Assembly (NCBI GenBank): GCA_964034945.1
Contig: OZ035964.1
Coordinates: 3,004,607 to 3,068,606 of the forward strand
Length of the DNA: 64,000 nt
Direction: 5' to 3'
Source: Chrysopilus asiliformis
Lineage: Eukaryota; Arthropoda; Insecta; Diptera; Rhagionidae
Shown: piece after piece, positions 46,221-58,360 of the stretch
Position numbering within the stretch: the stretch's first letter is position 1
How the letters are laid out: each line of letters begins with the position of its first letter
Made by a program: the position numbers and the translations under genes
Notes under the pieces: generated by a model
Told to the model about the DNA's origin: nothing
The model's database searches: none
The model's input: only the letters and a program-made list of their open reading frames with translations

Positions 46221-48350
46221 ATTTTTCTCGCTTGTTCTGAGTAGGAAAAATATTTCCGAGACCTTTTCTATCCGGGAAATATTTTTCTCGATATTTTAGT
46301 CGCTTGTTCTGGGTAGGAAAAATATTTCCGAGACCTTTTCTATCCGGGAAATATTTTTCTCGAATTTTTACTCGCTTGTTCTGAGTAGGAAAAATATTTC
46401 CGAGACCTTTTCTATCCGGGAAATATTTTTCTCGAATCTTTAAAGGCTTGTTCTTAGTAGGAAAAATATTTCCGAGACCTTTTCCACCCGGAAAATATTT
46501 TTCTCGAATCTTTAAAGGCTTGTTCTGAATAGGAAAATTGTTTCCGAGGCCTTTTCTATCCGGGAAATATTTTTCTCGAATCTTTAAAGGCTTGTTCTTA
46601 GTTGAAAAAATATTTCCGAGACCTTTTCTATCCGGGAAATATTTTTCTCGAATTTTTAAAGGCTTGTTCTTTATAGGAAAAATATTTCCGATACCTCTTC
46701 CACCTGGGAAATATTTTTCTTGAATGATTAGAGGCTTGTTCTGAGTAGGAAAAATATTTCCGAGACCTTTTCTATCCGGGAAATATTTTTCTCGATATTT
46801 TAGTCGCTTGTTCTGGGTAGGAAAAATATTTCCGAGACCTTTTCTATCCGGGAAATATTTTTCTCGAATTTTTACTCGCTTGTTCTGAGTAGGAAAAATA
46901 TTTCCGAGGCCTTTTCTATCCGGGAAATATTTTTCTCGAATCTTTAAAGGCTTGTTCTTTATAGGAAAAATATTTCCGAGACCTCTTCCACCTGGGAAAT
47001 ATTTTTCTTGAATGATTAGAGGCTTGTTTTTAGTAGGAAAAATATTTCCGAGGCCTTTTCTATCCGGGAAATATTTTTCTCGAATCTTTAAAGGCTTGTT
47101 CTTAATAGGAAAAATGTTTCCGAGGCCTTTTCTATCCGGGAAATATTTTTCTCGAATTTTTAAAGGCTTGTTCTTTATAGGAAAAATATTCCCGATACCT
47201 CTTCCACCTGGGAAATATTTTTCTTGAATGATGAGAGGCTTGTTCTTAGTAGGAAAAATATTTCCGAGGCCTTTTCTATCCGGGAAATATTTTTCTCGAA
47301 TCTTTAGAGGCTTTTTCTTAGTAGGAAAAATATTTCCGAGACCTTTTCCACCCGGAAAATATTTTTCTCGAATCTTTAAAGGCTTGTTCTGAATAGGAAA
47401 ATTATTTCCGAGGCCTTTTCTGTCCGGGAAATATTTTTCTCGAATCTTTAAAGGCTTGTTCTTTATAGGAAAAATATTTCCGAGACCTTTTCTATCCGGG
47501 AAATATTTTTCTCGAATTTTAACTCGCTTGTTCCGAGTAGGAAAAATATTTCCGAGACCTTTTCTATCCGGGAAATATTTTTCTCGAATTTTTACTCGCT
47601 TGTTCTGAGTAGGAAAAATATTTCCGAGACCTTTTCTATCCGGGAAATATTTTTCTCGAATCTTTAAAGGCTTGTTCTTAGTAGGAAAAATATTTCCGAG
47701 ACCTTTTCCACCCGGAAAATATTTTTCTCGAATCTTTAAAGGCTTGTTCTGAATAGGAAAATTGTTTCCGAGGCCTTTTCTATCCGGGAAATATTTTTCT
47801 CGAATCTTTAAAGGCTTGTTCTTTATAGGAAAAATATTTCCGAGACCTCTTCCACCTGGGAAATATTTTTCTTGAATGATTAGAGGCTTGTTTTTAGTAG
47901 GAAAAATATTTCCGAGGCCTTTTCTATCCGGGAAATATTTTTCTCGAATCTTTAAAGGCTTGTTCTTAATAGGAAAAATGTTTCCGAGGCCTTTTCTATC
48001 CGGGAAAGATTTTTCTCGAATTTTTAAAGGCTTGTTCTTTATAGGAAAAATATTTCCGATACCTCTTCCACCTGGGAAATATTTTTCTTGAATGATTAGA
48101 GGCTTGTTCTTAGTAGGAAAAATATTTCCGAGGCCTTTTCTATCCGGGAAATATTTTTCTCGAATCTTTAAAGGCTTGTTCTGAATTGGAAAAATATTTC
48201 CGAGACCTTGTCTTTTCGGGAAAGATTTTTCTCGAATTTTTAGAATCTTGCTCTGAGTAGGAAAATTGTTTCCGAGACCTTTTCCACCCGGGAAGTATTT
48301 TTTTGGAATTTTTGGAGGCTTGTTCTTAGTAAGAAAAGTGTTCTCGAGAC
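46221..48350 (+). repeat. 72-bp satellite array S4
   Basis: Its units are near-identical to S3 (offset 2355 bp at its left part) and to S6 (offset 4110 bp). Confidence 0.95.
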
Positions 48351-48410
48351 TTTCTCCATCCGGAAATCTTGTTTACGGCGAAAATTTGTTTGAAAATGTG
48401 GGAAACATTT

Positions 48411-50093
48411 AATTAGGATTAATTGTTGCCATTTGTGAAAAGGTAGATGGAATAAAATATTTTGTTTACTTTAAAATATTCTAAAAACTAGTAAAAAAGT
48501 CTTTTAGATGTTTAAAATGCCATTAGGAGATCGAAAAATACTTTTCAGTTGAAAACTTTCATAATAATAACCAAAATACTGGTTGCGAATCAAAACCGAT
48601 TTGTAATTTCGCGCCTAAGAAAAAATTCAATCGCCATACTCCGCAGCATGTTCAGCAAAAATGACCCCACCGCCTTCACATAAAGGCGATTTTCGCCACC
48701 CATCATTGGAATGGCTGACAGAGAATGCGTCCAGTGAGTCTGAGAACGACGATTCTTCATTCTGCAAATCATTCAGCGACGCCATTGCCTAAAAAAATTA
48801 TTTTAATCATTAGTGCGGTTTATCGACAAAACTTTTAGTTTTCAATATTTCAAGTAAACGCGAAAAATATCTGCAATCGTTTTTATCTATTCGGAAAGTA
48901 TCCAAATGCCGAATGGACAACGAAATTCGAGTCGTACGAAATCATTCCAAACTCCGGAAGATTTTTCTACGAAATTTAATGGAGTCGCCGGAAGAATTTG
49001 ATTACTTTTTTGCGCGAGTGTGTGTGTGAATTACAAAAGTGAACTTTTAGTGTGTGTTCTAAGTCGGAAGGAATTATTTCCCTGGTCCTTGACACTTTGG
49101 TGAGTTATGCCATCATCGTTTCTTTATTTTTTGACTAATGGTATGAATTATTTTCGACTTGTGGGACGGAAAGTGATTTTACTTTACCATAAAAGTGATT
49201 TTCCTTTGCCATAAAAAGGAAATTTCCTACAACTTGACAAAACTTATTGGAATTTATATAAGAGTTTTTTGTTCTCTGGACTTTTCATTTCTATTCCATT
49301 TTCCGGTTGATTTGTCATGCAAATCCAGGATAAATTTTAAGATCGAAATATTTTTTTCTGAAATTTTTTAAGAGTCATTGCTGAGAAGGAAAAATATTTC
49401 CGCATCCTTTTCTATGCGGGAAATATTTTTTTTCGATTTTTTAGAGGTTTGTTCTGATTAGGGAAAATATTTCCGAGACCTTTTCTACTCGGGAAATATT
49501 TGTCTCGACTTCTAGAGGCTATTTCTTAGTCGGAAAAATACTTTCGAGACTTCTCCTATCCGGGAAATATTTTTTCGAACTTTTAGAGGCTTGTTCTTAG
49601 TGGGAAAAATATTTCGGAGACGAGAAATGCTCTACATTTTTGTCTTTTACGGTAAATCGATATATTTTGTCGTTATCGAGATATTTCAAATTTTGTAAAA
49701 CAAAAATTCAATATTTTTAAATAAACTAGTATTTTATTCGTTGGGTTATTGTGTAAATTGTGCATAAATGCAGATTTTGTGTAAGAAAGTCGTGAGCTTA
49801 GATATTTTTAAGCAAAATTATTCGAAAATTCGGTTTTCTAGCAAAACAAAGTGAATGTTTCCCGAAACTTAGGGATTTTTGGTTAGTAATCTGAATATTT
49901 CTTTTCTCGAAATCTTTTTTTAACATTCCATTTAATTGTTAAATATTTAAAAAGAGAATTCTGTAAATGGGAAAAAATCAGATTTCATTTTAAATTCAAA
50001 GTAAAACACACGGATATCCGATTTCGCGCCAAACGGATCACACAAATGAATTTGGAGAGCGACCGCCGCGCCCACTTAATAGTTTTCGTGTGT
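48411..50093. repeat. Spacer U, copy 2
   Basis: Offset is exactly 6465 bp from copy 1, with only scattered substitutions (for example CTCTGG versus CTCCGG near 42490 and 48955). The splice-donor-like GTGAGT falls at 49100. Confidence 0.92.
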
Positions 50094-50330
50094 GCGGCTT
50101 CCATTCCGGTCGGTGTGAGGAGTTCCTTGTGTTTTTTTCATTGAAATTCGTATCAAAAATTGAGAAATTCGGTGGTTTTCTATTAAAATTCGAAAGAACT
50201 GTGGCTTTTCTATTCGAAAACAAAAGAAAGCCACTTTTTCGTGTCTTAAGTTAGTTGCGCACAACGCGATTTTTTGGTTAGACTGAGTGAATTTTTTTTC
50301 GTTTATGGAACTTCAACACGGAAAAAATCA

Positions 50331-52768
50331 ATTTTTCTCGCTTGTTCTGAGTAGGAAAAATATTTCCGAGACCTTTTCTATCCGGGAAATATTTTTCTCG
50401 ATATTTTAGTCGCTTGTTCTGGGTAGGAAAAATATTTCCGAGACCTTTTCTATCCGGGAAATATTTTTCTCGAATTTTTACTCGCTTGTTCTGAGTAGGA
50501 AAAATATTTCCGAGACCTTTTCTATCCGGGAAATATTTTTCTCGAATCTTTAAAGGCTTGTTCTTAGTAGGAAAAATATTTCCGAGACCTTTTCCACCCG
50601 GAAAATATTTTTCTCGAATCTTTAAAGGCTTGTTCTGAATAGGAAAATTGTTTCCGAGGCCTTTTCTATCCGGGAAATATTTTTCTCGAATCTTTAAAGG
50701 CTTGTTCTTAGTTGAAAAAATATTTCCGAGACCTTTTCTATCCGGGAAATATTTTTCTCGAATTTTTAAAGGTTTGTTCTTTATAGGAAAAATATTTCCG
50801 ATACCTCTTCCACCTGGGAAATATTTTTCTTGAATGATTAGAGGCTTGTTCTGAGTAGGAAAAATATTTCCGAGACCTTTTCTATCCGGGAAATATTTTT
50901 CTCGATATTTTAGTCGCTTGTTCTGGGTAGGAAAAATATTTCCGAGACCTTTTCTATCCGGGAAATATTTTTCTCGAATTTTTACTCGCTTGTTCTGAGT
51001 AGGAAAAATATTTCCGAGACCTTTTCTATCCGGGAAATATTTTTCTCGAATCTTTAAAGGCTTGTTCTTTATAGGAAAAATATTTCCGAGACCTCTTCCA
51101 CCTGGGAAATATTTTTCTTGAATGATTAGAGGCTTGTTTTTAGTAGGAAAAATATTTCCGAGGCCTTTTCTATCCGGGAAATATTTTTCTCGAATCTTTA
51201 AAGGCTTGTTCTTAATAGGAAAAATGTTTCCGAGGCCTTTTCTATCCGGGAAATATTTTTCTCGAATTTTTAAAGGCTTGTTCTTTATAGGAAAAATATT
51301 CCCGATACCTCTTCCACCTGGGAAATATTTTTCTTGAATGATGAGAGGCTTGTTCTTAGTAGGAAAAATATTTCCGAGGCCTTTTCTATCCGGGAAATAT
51401 TTTTCTCGAATCTTTAGAGGCTTTTTCTTAGTAGGAAAAATATTTCCGAGACCTTTTCCACCCGGAAAATATTTTTCTCGAATCTTTAAAGGCTTGTTCT
51501 GAATAGGAAAATTATTTCCGAGGCCTTTTCTGTCCGGGAAATATTTTTCTCGAATCTTTAAAGGCTTGTTCTTTATAGGAAAAATATTTCCGAGACCTTT
51601 TCTATCCGGGAAATATTTTTCTCGAATTTTAACTCGCTTGTTCCGAGTAGGAAAAATATTTCCGAGACCTTTTCTATCCGGGAAATATTTTTCTCGAATT
51701 TTTACTCGCTTGTTCTGAGTAGGAAAAATATTTCCGAGACCTTTTCTATCCGGGAAATATTTTTCTCGAATCTTTAAAGGCTTGTTCTTAGTAGGAAAAA
51801 TATTTCCGAGACCTTTTCCACCCGGAAAATATTTTTCTCGAATCTTTAAAGGCTTGTTCTGAATAGGAAAATTGTTTCCGAGGCCTTTTCTATCCGGGAA
51901 ATATTTTTCTCGAATCTTTAAAGGCTTGTTCTTTATAGGAAAAATATTTCCGAGACCTCTTCCACCTGGGAAATATTTTTCTTGAATGATTAGAGGCTTG
52001 TTTTTAGTAGGAAAAATATTTCCGAGGCCTTTTCTATCCGGGAAATATTTTTCTCGAATCTTTAAAGGCTTGTTCTTAATAGGAAAAATGTTTCCGAGGC
52101 CTTTTCTATCCGGGAAATATTTTTCTCGAATTTTTAAAGGCTTGTTCTTTATAGGAAAAATATTTCCGATACCTCTTCCACCTGGGAAATATTTTTCTTG
52201 AATGATTAGAGGCTTGTTCTTAGTAGGAAAAATATTTCCGAGGCCTTTTCTATCCGGGAAATATTTTTCTCGAATCTTTAAAGGCTTGTTCTGAATAGGA
52301 AAATTATTTCCGAGGCCTTTTCTATCCGGGAAATATTTTTCTCGAATCTTTAAAGGCTTGTTCTTTATAGGAAAAATATTTCCGAGACCTTTTCTATCCG
52401 GGAAATATTTTTCTCGAATTTTAACTCGCTTGTTCCGAGTAGGAAAAATATTTCCGAGACCTTTTCTATCCGGGAAATATTTTTCTCGAATTTTTACTCG
52501 CTTGTTCTGAGTAGGAAAAATATTTCCAAGACCTTTTCTATCCGGGAAATATTTTTCTCGAATTGTTAGAGTCTTGTTCTGAGTAGGAAAATTATTTCCG
52601 AGACCCTTTCTATCCGGGAAATATTTTTCTCGTATTTTTACCCGCTTGTTCTGAGTAGGAAAAATATTTCCGAGACCTTTTCTATCCGGGAAATATTTTT
52701 CTCGAATTTTTACTCGCCTGTTCTTAGTAGGAAAAATATTTCCGAGACCTTTTCCACCTGGGAAATCA
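50331..52768 (+). repeat. 72-bp satellite array S6
   Basis: It is collinear with S4 until about 52250, then extends with further units containing CTCGCTTGTTCTGAG. It ends abruptly at ACCTGGGAAATCAAAAATAC, where repeat-family copy e begins. Confidence 0.95.
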
Positions 52769-53585
52769 AAAATACGTGAGGCATTTTTAAAGAGAGGTGC
52801 TAGGCGGAATGATATAGTTCCGGTGCCTTTTTCCCGATTTCAATTGAAAAAGATTTCAATAAACGATTTTAGGTATTTATTCTGGTAGAAATGGCAAAAT
52901 TTGATGAAATTTTGTGACAATTTTCCAACATTTTGTAGTTAATTTAAAAAAAAAATCATTTTATAAATTTTTGAAATTTACAAAAAAATCTGATGAAAAA
53001 TTCAAGTCTCGGAATTTTTTTTTAAAGTTCTTCAGTTTCAGGAAAAATAAAAAAAAACACGTCCTTCAGGATCCTTTTATCTACCAAAAACCGTTTTCCG
53101 TGAGTCGATAGGCCAAAAATTACGAGAGAAATCAATGGTTTTCCCAATGTCAAATCCTTAAAAATTGTATCCTTTTATCTGGGAAACGGCTCAAAGGATC
53201 TACATGAAATTCGGAGTCCTATAGTTTTCGGGGACGAGGAATCGAAATCCGGTGTCCTTTTTGGGGAAAAAAGGATTTTTCAAGGACCTCGTCCTTTTGC
53301 CGCCCAAACCATACCCCCAACCTCAAAAAGGACACCGGATATCGATTCTCCGTCCCCGATAACCTCTAAGTTCTGAATTTTAGCCCGATCGGAGGACTTG
53401 AATTTTTCGTCCTTAAAAAAAGTGCAGGGGTCCCCCTTGCGATTTTTTCAATTTTTTGACACGTCTTCGATTTCGCTGAAATGTGGCAGAGGGGGTTTTT
53501 GCGACCTCTGATTAAGAATCCGTTGTCCGTTTTCCGATATCGCTAATGGTTTGTGGGTGCGGGGGTGGTGCTGTCTCACGAGTTG
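52760..53585. repeat. Dispersed ~1.2-kb repeat family, copy e
   Basis: It shows the same phrase order as copies a-d, with arms 53228-53266 and 53322-53360. It directly abuts the end of satellite block S6. Confidence 0.75.
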
Positions 53586-53588
53586 GAT

Positions 53589-54070
53589 GTACTACAGTAG
53601 AACACGCTTAAATGCACATCGAATTTCGCAGAATTTTATGTGCATTTATCCGTGTTTTGCATTTATACGTAGCACGGAAGCACGGATAAATGCACATTAA
53701 TGTGCAATTATGCGAGTAAAAGATAAACATGCAACTTTAATATTCCTGTAATAAACATTTAAATTCAACAAGGCTACACAAAAACAAAGAACCTAATTAA
53801 GAATTCATTTTATCAAAAAAAAATAACAATAATCACTTTTTTTTGTGTAATTACATTTCATTTTTGCACATGTGCATTTAAGCGTGTAAAATTTCATATA
53901 ATTTATACTTTTCCGGATGTGAAAATGGTTGCATTTAAGCAAGTATTGCAATTAAGCGTGTTTCATTTATCCGTGTATATTTATATTAAAAATGCTTAAA
54001 AATCCTCCATGCACAAATTTTGCGTGCAATTACACGAGTTTTGCATTTACACGTGTTGCATTTGTGTATT
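53589..54070. repeat. GCATTTAAGCGTG-rich repeat with a pogo-like end
   Basis: It opens with TACAGTAGAACACGC, like the CAGTAGAAC ends of pogo/Tigger elements preceded by TA. About eight variants of GCATTTAAGCGTGT and GCATTTATCCGTGT follow in both orientations. No matching right end is seen. Confidence 0.55.
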
Positions 54071-54358
54071 ACGAATTTTGTTTCAGTTATTTTTCCCCTT
54101 ATTTGTCTCATGTTTAAAAAGTATTTCTAAAAAGCTTAAAATTATCTACAGCCGGCATATATTGCCCTTTACTTGGTAAAGTAGAAAAAAATCCGCTCTT
54201 TGAAGTTTTATTCAGTTTTTGTTTTTAAATTATTTCTTCGATTCCTAAAATTAGTTGCAATTCCGATCCTTTTCTAGGCAGAAAAGATCATTCCGATGCA
54301 TTTTCACCGTATAAACATCTAAAGAATAAAACAAACAATCCATTTTTTCTGAATATTT

Positions 54359-54791
54359 TTTATTATAGTGTCATTTGTACAAAAACAAATTAATCAGATT
54401 AATATTCATATTTACAGCTTTTACACTTGTTAGCAATCAAAAAAATATATTTGTGTCGAATGGAGGATAATTCACTCTCATGTCGTTTGTAAAAAGTTTT
54501 CCTTGGAGAAAAAATTAAAGATAAAATAAGAAACAGCTGAAATTGTCTCCTCTTCTCCGTCGCCCCCAGTCTTAGACCTTTTGAATAACCGTTGTTTGTG
54601 TCTTGTCAGAGGTTTTCCCTCTAAAAGACGATCGGCGTAAGATTGAATTTTGAATTTGAGGCGGTGATCTGGTATTTCTGATTCGGGTTAGATTCCCGAC
54701 ACAGCGCCTTGATAATTTCCGCTGCAGCACTCACTAATGGTCAAAACTTATGCGGGGTATGGAGTGGGAGATCCTTCCGCTCCAGCAATAT
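54359..54791 (-). other. Possible minus-strand terminal exon
   Basis: The acceptor CTTTTCAG (54792-54799) is followed on the minus strand by a short open stretch that could read IAGAEGSPTPYPA and stop at 54748-54750. An AATAAA at 54359-54364 lies 384 nt further down. All three frames are briefly open, so the reading frame is not proven. Confidence 0.25.
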
Positions 54792-55324
54792 CTGAAAAGA
54801 CTTTTTAATTAAAAGAAGTTAGGAAAATCATAAAAAAATGTGCTAAAAAGGGGAAAAAATCAAGGTGTGTCGAAATTCGGTTATAAGACTTGACAGTGAC
54901 AAATTAACGGCAAGCTTATCACGGCAAATCGCAGGTTTTTCCTTGTTTAAAGAGTTTGTTGTAAAAAAATCGTCTGAGCCACGGCAGAACCAACCCACTT
55001 CAAGGTTATGAAAATTTTCCACCTTTATTTAATTTGGTTTTGTTGGGAAATTCAATGTTTTGTGATGTTTCTGGGGCTTAAATTTCCTTGGCGACATTTT
55101 GGGGAGAATTTAAAAACGATAAAACTTTAATATGGGGAAGAATTCTGGTTAATTTTTGCAGATTTTGGAAGAAAATTTATTGTCCAATCTGCAATTGTGA
55201 ATTTTTAAAATTTCAAAAAAGTTAACTAGTTTTATTTTTTAATGAATTAAAAATTCCACATCGAAGAATGTTGTTAGTCAAAATACCATAGACTAGCACG
55301 GAGGCGTGGAATTCGATTCATTCG

Positions 55325-55474
55325 ATGTTGGGGCCAAATGGCGACGCATGGGGCTCAGAAATTCAAGGCGAAAGGATTGATGTGGATTTGGGATACTTTT
55401 TTGCCATTTTTGTAACACTATTAATCCACGTGGGCATTTTATTCTTTTTTTCCTCGTTTTTGTTTGCGTTTTAA
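55325..55474 (+). other. Small ORF with a hydrophobic C-terminal half
   Basis: ATG 55325 to TAA 55474, 49 residues. It begins MLGPNGDAWGSEIQGERIDV and ends in a hydrophobic stretch (GYFFAIFVTLLIHVGILFFF) that would pass for a membrane segment. The T-rich DNA makes such a stretch likely by chance. It is not recognised. It ends 50 bp before the exon candidate at 55525. Confidence 0.2.
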
Positions 55475-55524
55475 CATAATTGTGAATCAAATGAAGACTA
55501 ATTTCTTTTTTTTCGGATTTTCAG

Positions 55525-55597
55525 ATTTTTTCAATGTTTCCACGTAAATTGGTTCGAGAGAAATTCCATACGGAACACATAGAGAAAAAAATTGCTG
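55525..55597 (+). CDS. Exon of an unidentified gene (partial), phase-1 donor
   Basis: This is a 73-bp candidate exon between TTTTCAG and GTGAGT. From ATG 55534 it encodes 21 residues plus one base. It starts MFPRKLVREKF and ends HTEHIEKKIA, rich in Lys, Arg and Glu. The same frame is also open upstream to the acceptor, so the ATG may be internal. The evidence for a real exon is the pair of good splice sites and a decayed copy at 39223-39304 that keeps RKLVREKF. I do not recognise the family. Downstream exons were not found within the window. The next splice-like signals are a donor at 57140 and an AG|GT site at 57939/57940, with satellite DNA beyond. Confidence 0.5.
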
Positions 55598-55854
55598 GTG
55601 AGTGTTTTTTTTTTTACTTTCTTACATTTATTTGAATTTTTTGAAAATCTTTATGAAAAGCGTAGTGGTTTTACATCTGCCTGTCTGTCCGTTTGTCAGT
55701 CTGTCATGTTTCTTTCCGTTTTTTTTTATTAATATACAGCTTCAAAGCCTAATGTTGTTAATTTTATGAGGTTGATTTTAATGTTGTTAATTTTATACAA
55801 ACAAAAATTCATAAAATTAGTACAAGATTTCAGAAAGTAAGAAAACAAAAATTG

Positions 55855-56002
55855 GGAACTGCCCATTAAAGTACGTCAAACACTTTTAGAATGGGGATAG
55901 CAATCGGTCACACAACTGTGAAAAACCGATTCATTCGGAAAAGGGCAGGTGAGGGAAGTCGAAATAAATAAAACTAACGTGACGTATTTTTCTGGACAGC
56001 CA
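55855..56002. mobile_element. MITE, GTACGTCA...GACGTATTT ends
   Basis: The left end ACTGCCCATTAAAGTACGTC pairs with the right end GACGTATTTTTCTGGACAGC. Same family as 12931-13110. The ORFs inside it are incidental. Confidence 0.7.
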
Positions 56003-57655
56003 CCAAACGCCGTTAGTGAAAAAAAAAACCTACCTACCAAGTGTTTAACAATTTTATCCTCTGTTAGTATTTTTGATCGATTTTTAGTCTTTGCCCTTGC
56101 CCTGTGATTGATCGTCGGTTGATGCATTAAATTTTTTTTTTCTAAATAAAGTCAACATAAAAAAGCATTCAAAAATCATAAAACTTATGACAGAAAACGA
56201 AACGGAAATAAATTAATAGCAATTTTGTTGGTATTTGCAAATCTCATTGGAAATATCTGATGTGAACAGGACATGTCTTTTTTGCTTAGACAAGAGAGGA
56301 CAAGGGACAGTGAATTCGAAAAGCGCGAGAAATTCTTGCCCTATTTTTTTACGGCGTTTTTTGCGTTAGAAATTTTTTTTTCGATTTTTTCATGAACTCA
56401 AACTTTTTTGTGGATCGATTTTGTCCACACACACAAGCGAATTTTTCCCCACAAAAAGGATTTTCCTACAGGGAAAACGAAAATAGGGCACTATATTTTG
56501 TATTTCAGCAAAATAAAACATCAAAACTGAAGTTATTTCATGATTAAAAACCATAATTTCTTGTTCGAATAAATTTCAAATTTCAAATTTGAAAATGCCG
56601 CCCGATTTCAACATGCAGATGTCGCTTTAGTTCTCAACTAAACGTCAGTTTTAGTACGAGATCGTTTTCCACCATTGCTCTCGAAAGCCGGCTCCCGTGA
56701 AATTAATTTATTTTGCCGGGAAAAGACTTTAAATCGCTCGTAATTTAGTGAATAATAGTAAGTTGAGTGATTTTCGCATCCTAAAGTGGTAAAATATTCG
56801 ATTTCCAAGCGTTGGATTTATGCGATATTTGTTTAACAATTTTTTCCCTCGAATGTTGGGTTTTTCTCTTCCGTCAAAAGTGGAAATTCTTTGCAATTTC
56901 AAGAAAAGTAAATCAATTTTTCACGAACTTTAGTGCCAAACAAAGTGTTGAATATTTTTATGAAAATTGTAAAATTCGTCAAGGAAATATAAATAAAAAT
57001 GATGGCCTTTCGGTTTATCCGTGTTCGCATTTTCATTGAAATTCCCGTGCTATTATAGCGAATTTAAAACAGTCTCAATATGAAAAGGCATCATTGGAAA
57101 TTGGGAAATTCTTTTACTACAAGAAAATCACCGTTTTCGGTAAGTTTTTTTTCGTATTTCCTTGATTTAATTTCCTAAAAAAAACTAAAAATTTCTTCGC
57201 CACGGTTTCAATGGAGGCAAGACGACCGCTGCGACACCTTGCACGAAAATTACAACATAAATTTCAATTCTCCTGATGGCGCGAAACATTTGAATTCGGA
57301 AAAGTTTCGTTGCTGGGAAATTGTCTGATTTTCTTATACAATGTGCACAATTAGAAGGAATTGTGGGAAACATTTTAAGCGTGAGGTGATTTGAGTGTTC
57401 TTTCATTTTTTTTAGCAATTTCTTACTACCGCTCTTCTAATTTCTCTACTCTTTAAGGTTGATTCGTGATTGGAAAATGACTTTCAAGTTTTCAAACCAT
57501 TAGAAAAATTGAAAAAAATGTACAATATTTTTATTTTGGGACTAAAAGGAAATTTCGTTGTCCGACAGAGAAATATTTCTAAACATTTCCCAATAAGTTG
57601 CAACTGATGTGAGATTTCTATTTTCATCCCTTTTCAAAGATCCTGACATTATTTT
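56003..57655. other. Non-satellite island with possible 5' exon
   Basis: From about 56590 the sequence becomes less AT-rich. A TCAGTT initiator-like motif lies at about 56648 and a GGTAAGT donor at 57139/57140, so an untranslated first exon on the + strand is conceivable. No conserved protein is visible, and a downstream DPE match is absent. Confidence 0.25.
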
Positions 57656-57659
57656 CTAT

Positions 57660-57945
57660 TTTTTTTGGATTGTTCCATAAAAAGATTTCGATTCCTCTGA
57701 AAAATTCGACTCCACAACCTGTCGGTGGGTGGGTGGATCGGTGGTGGGCGTACAAGCTGGATGAGCGAAAGGCGACCACCAGTTGTGCGGTGGAGACCTT
57801 GGTGTGTGGGTGCGTGTGTGGCGCTAGGAATTTCTACGTTCGGAAGTAGGGCTAAAAGGGTTCGAAAAAGGGAACTTCTGAGTCTGGAATAATCTAAATT
57901 ATCGCAGTTCTTGCACCCAATCGATTGCTTCTCTTGCAGGTATTT
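57660..57945. repeat. C module, long form
   Basis: It is collinear with 39340-39600: CCATAAAAAGATTTCGATTC, AACCTGTCGGTGGGTGGGTG, GGAGACCTTGGTGTGTGGGT, AGGGTTCGAAAAAGGGA, TTCTGAGTCTGGAATAAT. It ends TTCTCTTGCAG|GTATTTT at 57939/57940. It lacks the CRE octamer. Confidence 0.7.
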
Positions 57946-58360
57946 TTTCAAAGTTATTTTATGGACAAAATTTTGCCTTTTTAATTTTAAAAAAGGAATT
58001 GAGAATTTGAAAAAAATTTCCGATTCTCCTTCGAGAGTTTTCTGTACGAAATATTTTTTTCCAGGATTTTCCAAAGAGTTCTTTATACAAGAAAATCTTT
58101 GTGAATTTTTAAGTCAATTTTGACGTAGTAAGCTTTTTTTCGGAATTTTTAGAGGCCTTTCTTTCCCAAGCGGTAAAAATTATCCCTGACATTTTGGAGG
58201 CCTTTTATACACGAAAAACATTTTTTTTGCATGGAATTTTTGAGGTTTTTGAGGCAGAAAATATTTTTCTCGAATTTTTAGAAGTTTTTTTCTGAGTAGG
58301 AAAAATATTAAAGTCTTGTTCTTAATAGAAAAAATTCTTTCGATACCTTTTCTATACGGG

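Noticed and set aside
54660..54720. Possible tRNA T-arm (TCGGG, loop TTAGATT, CCCGA)
   Set aside because: The loop lacks the invariant TTC and no acceptor stem, D-arm or anticodon arm can be paired upstream.
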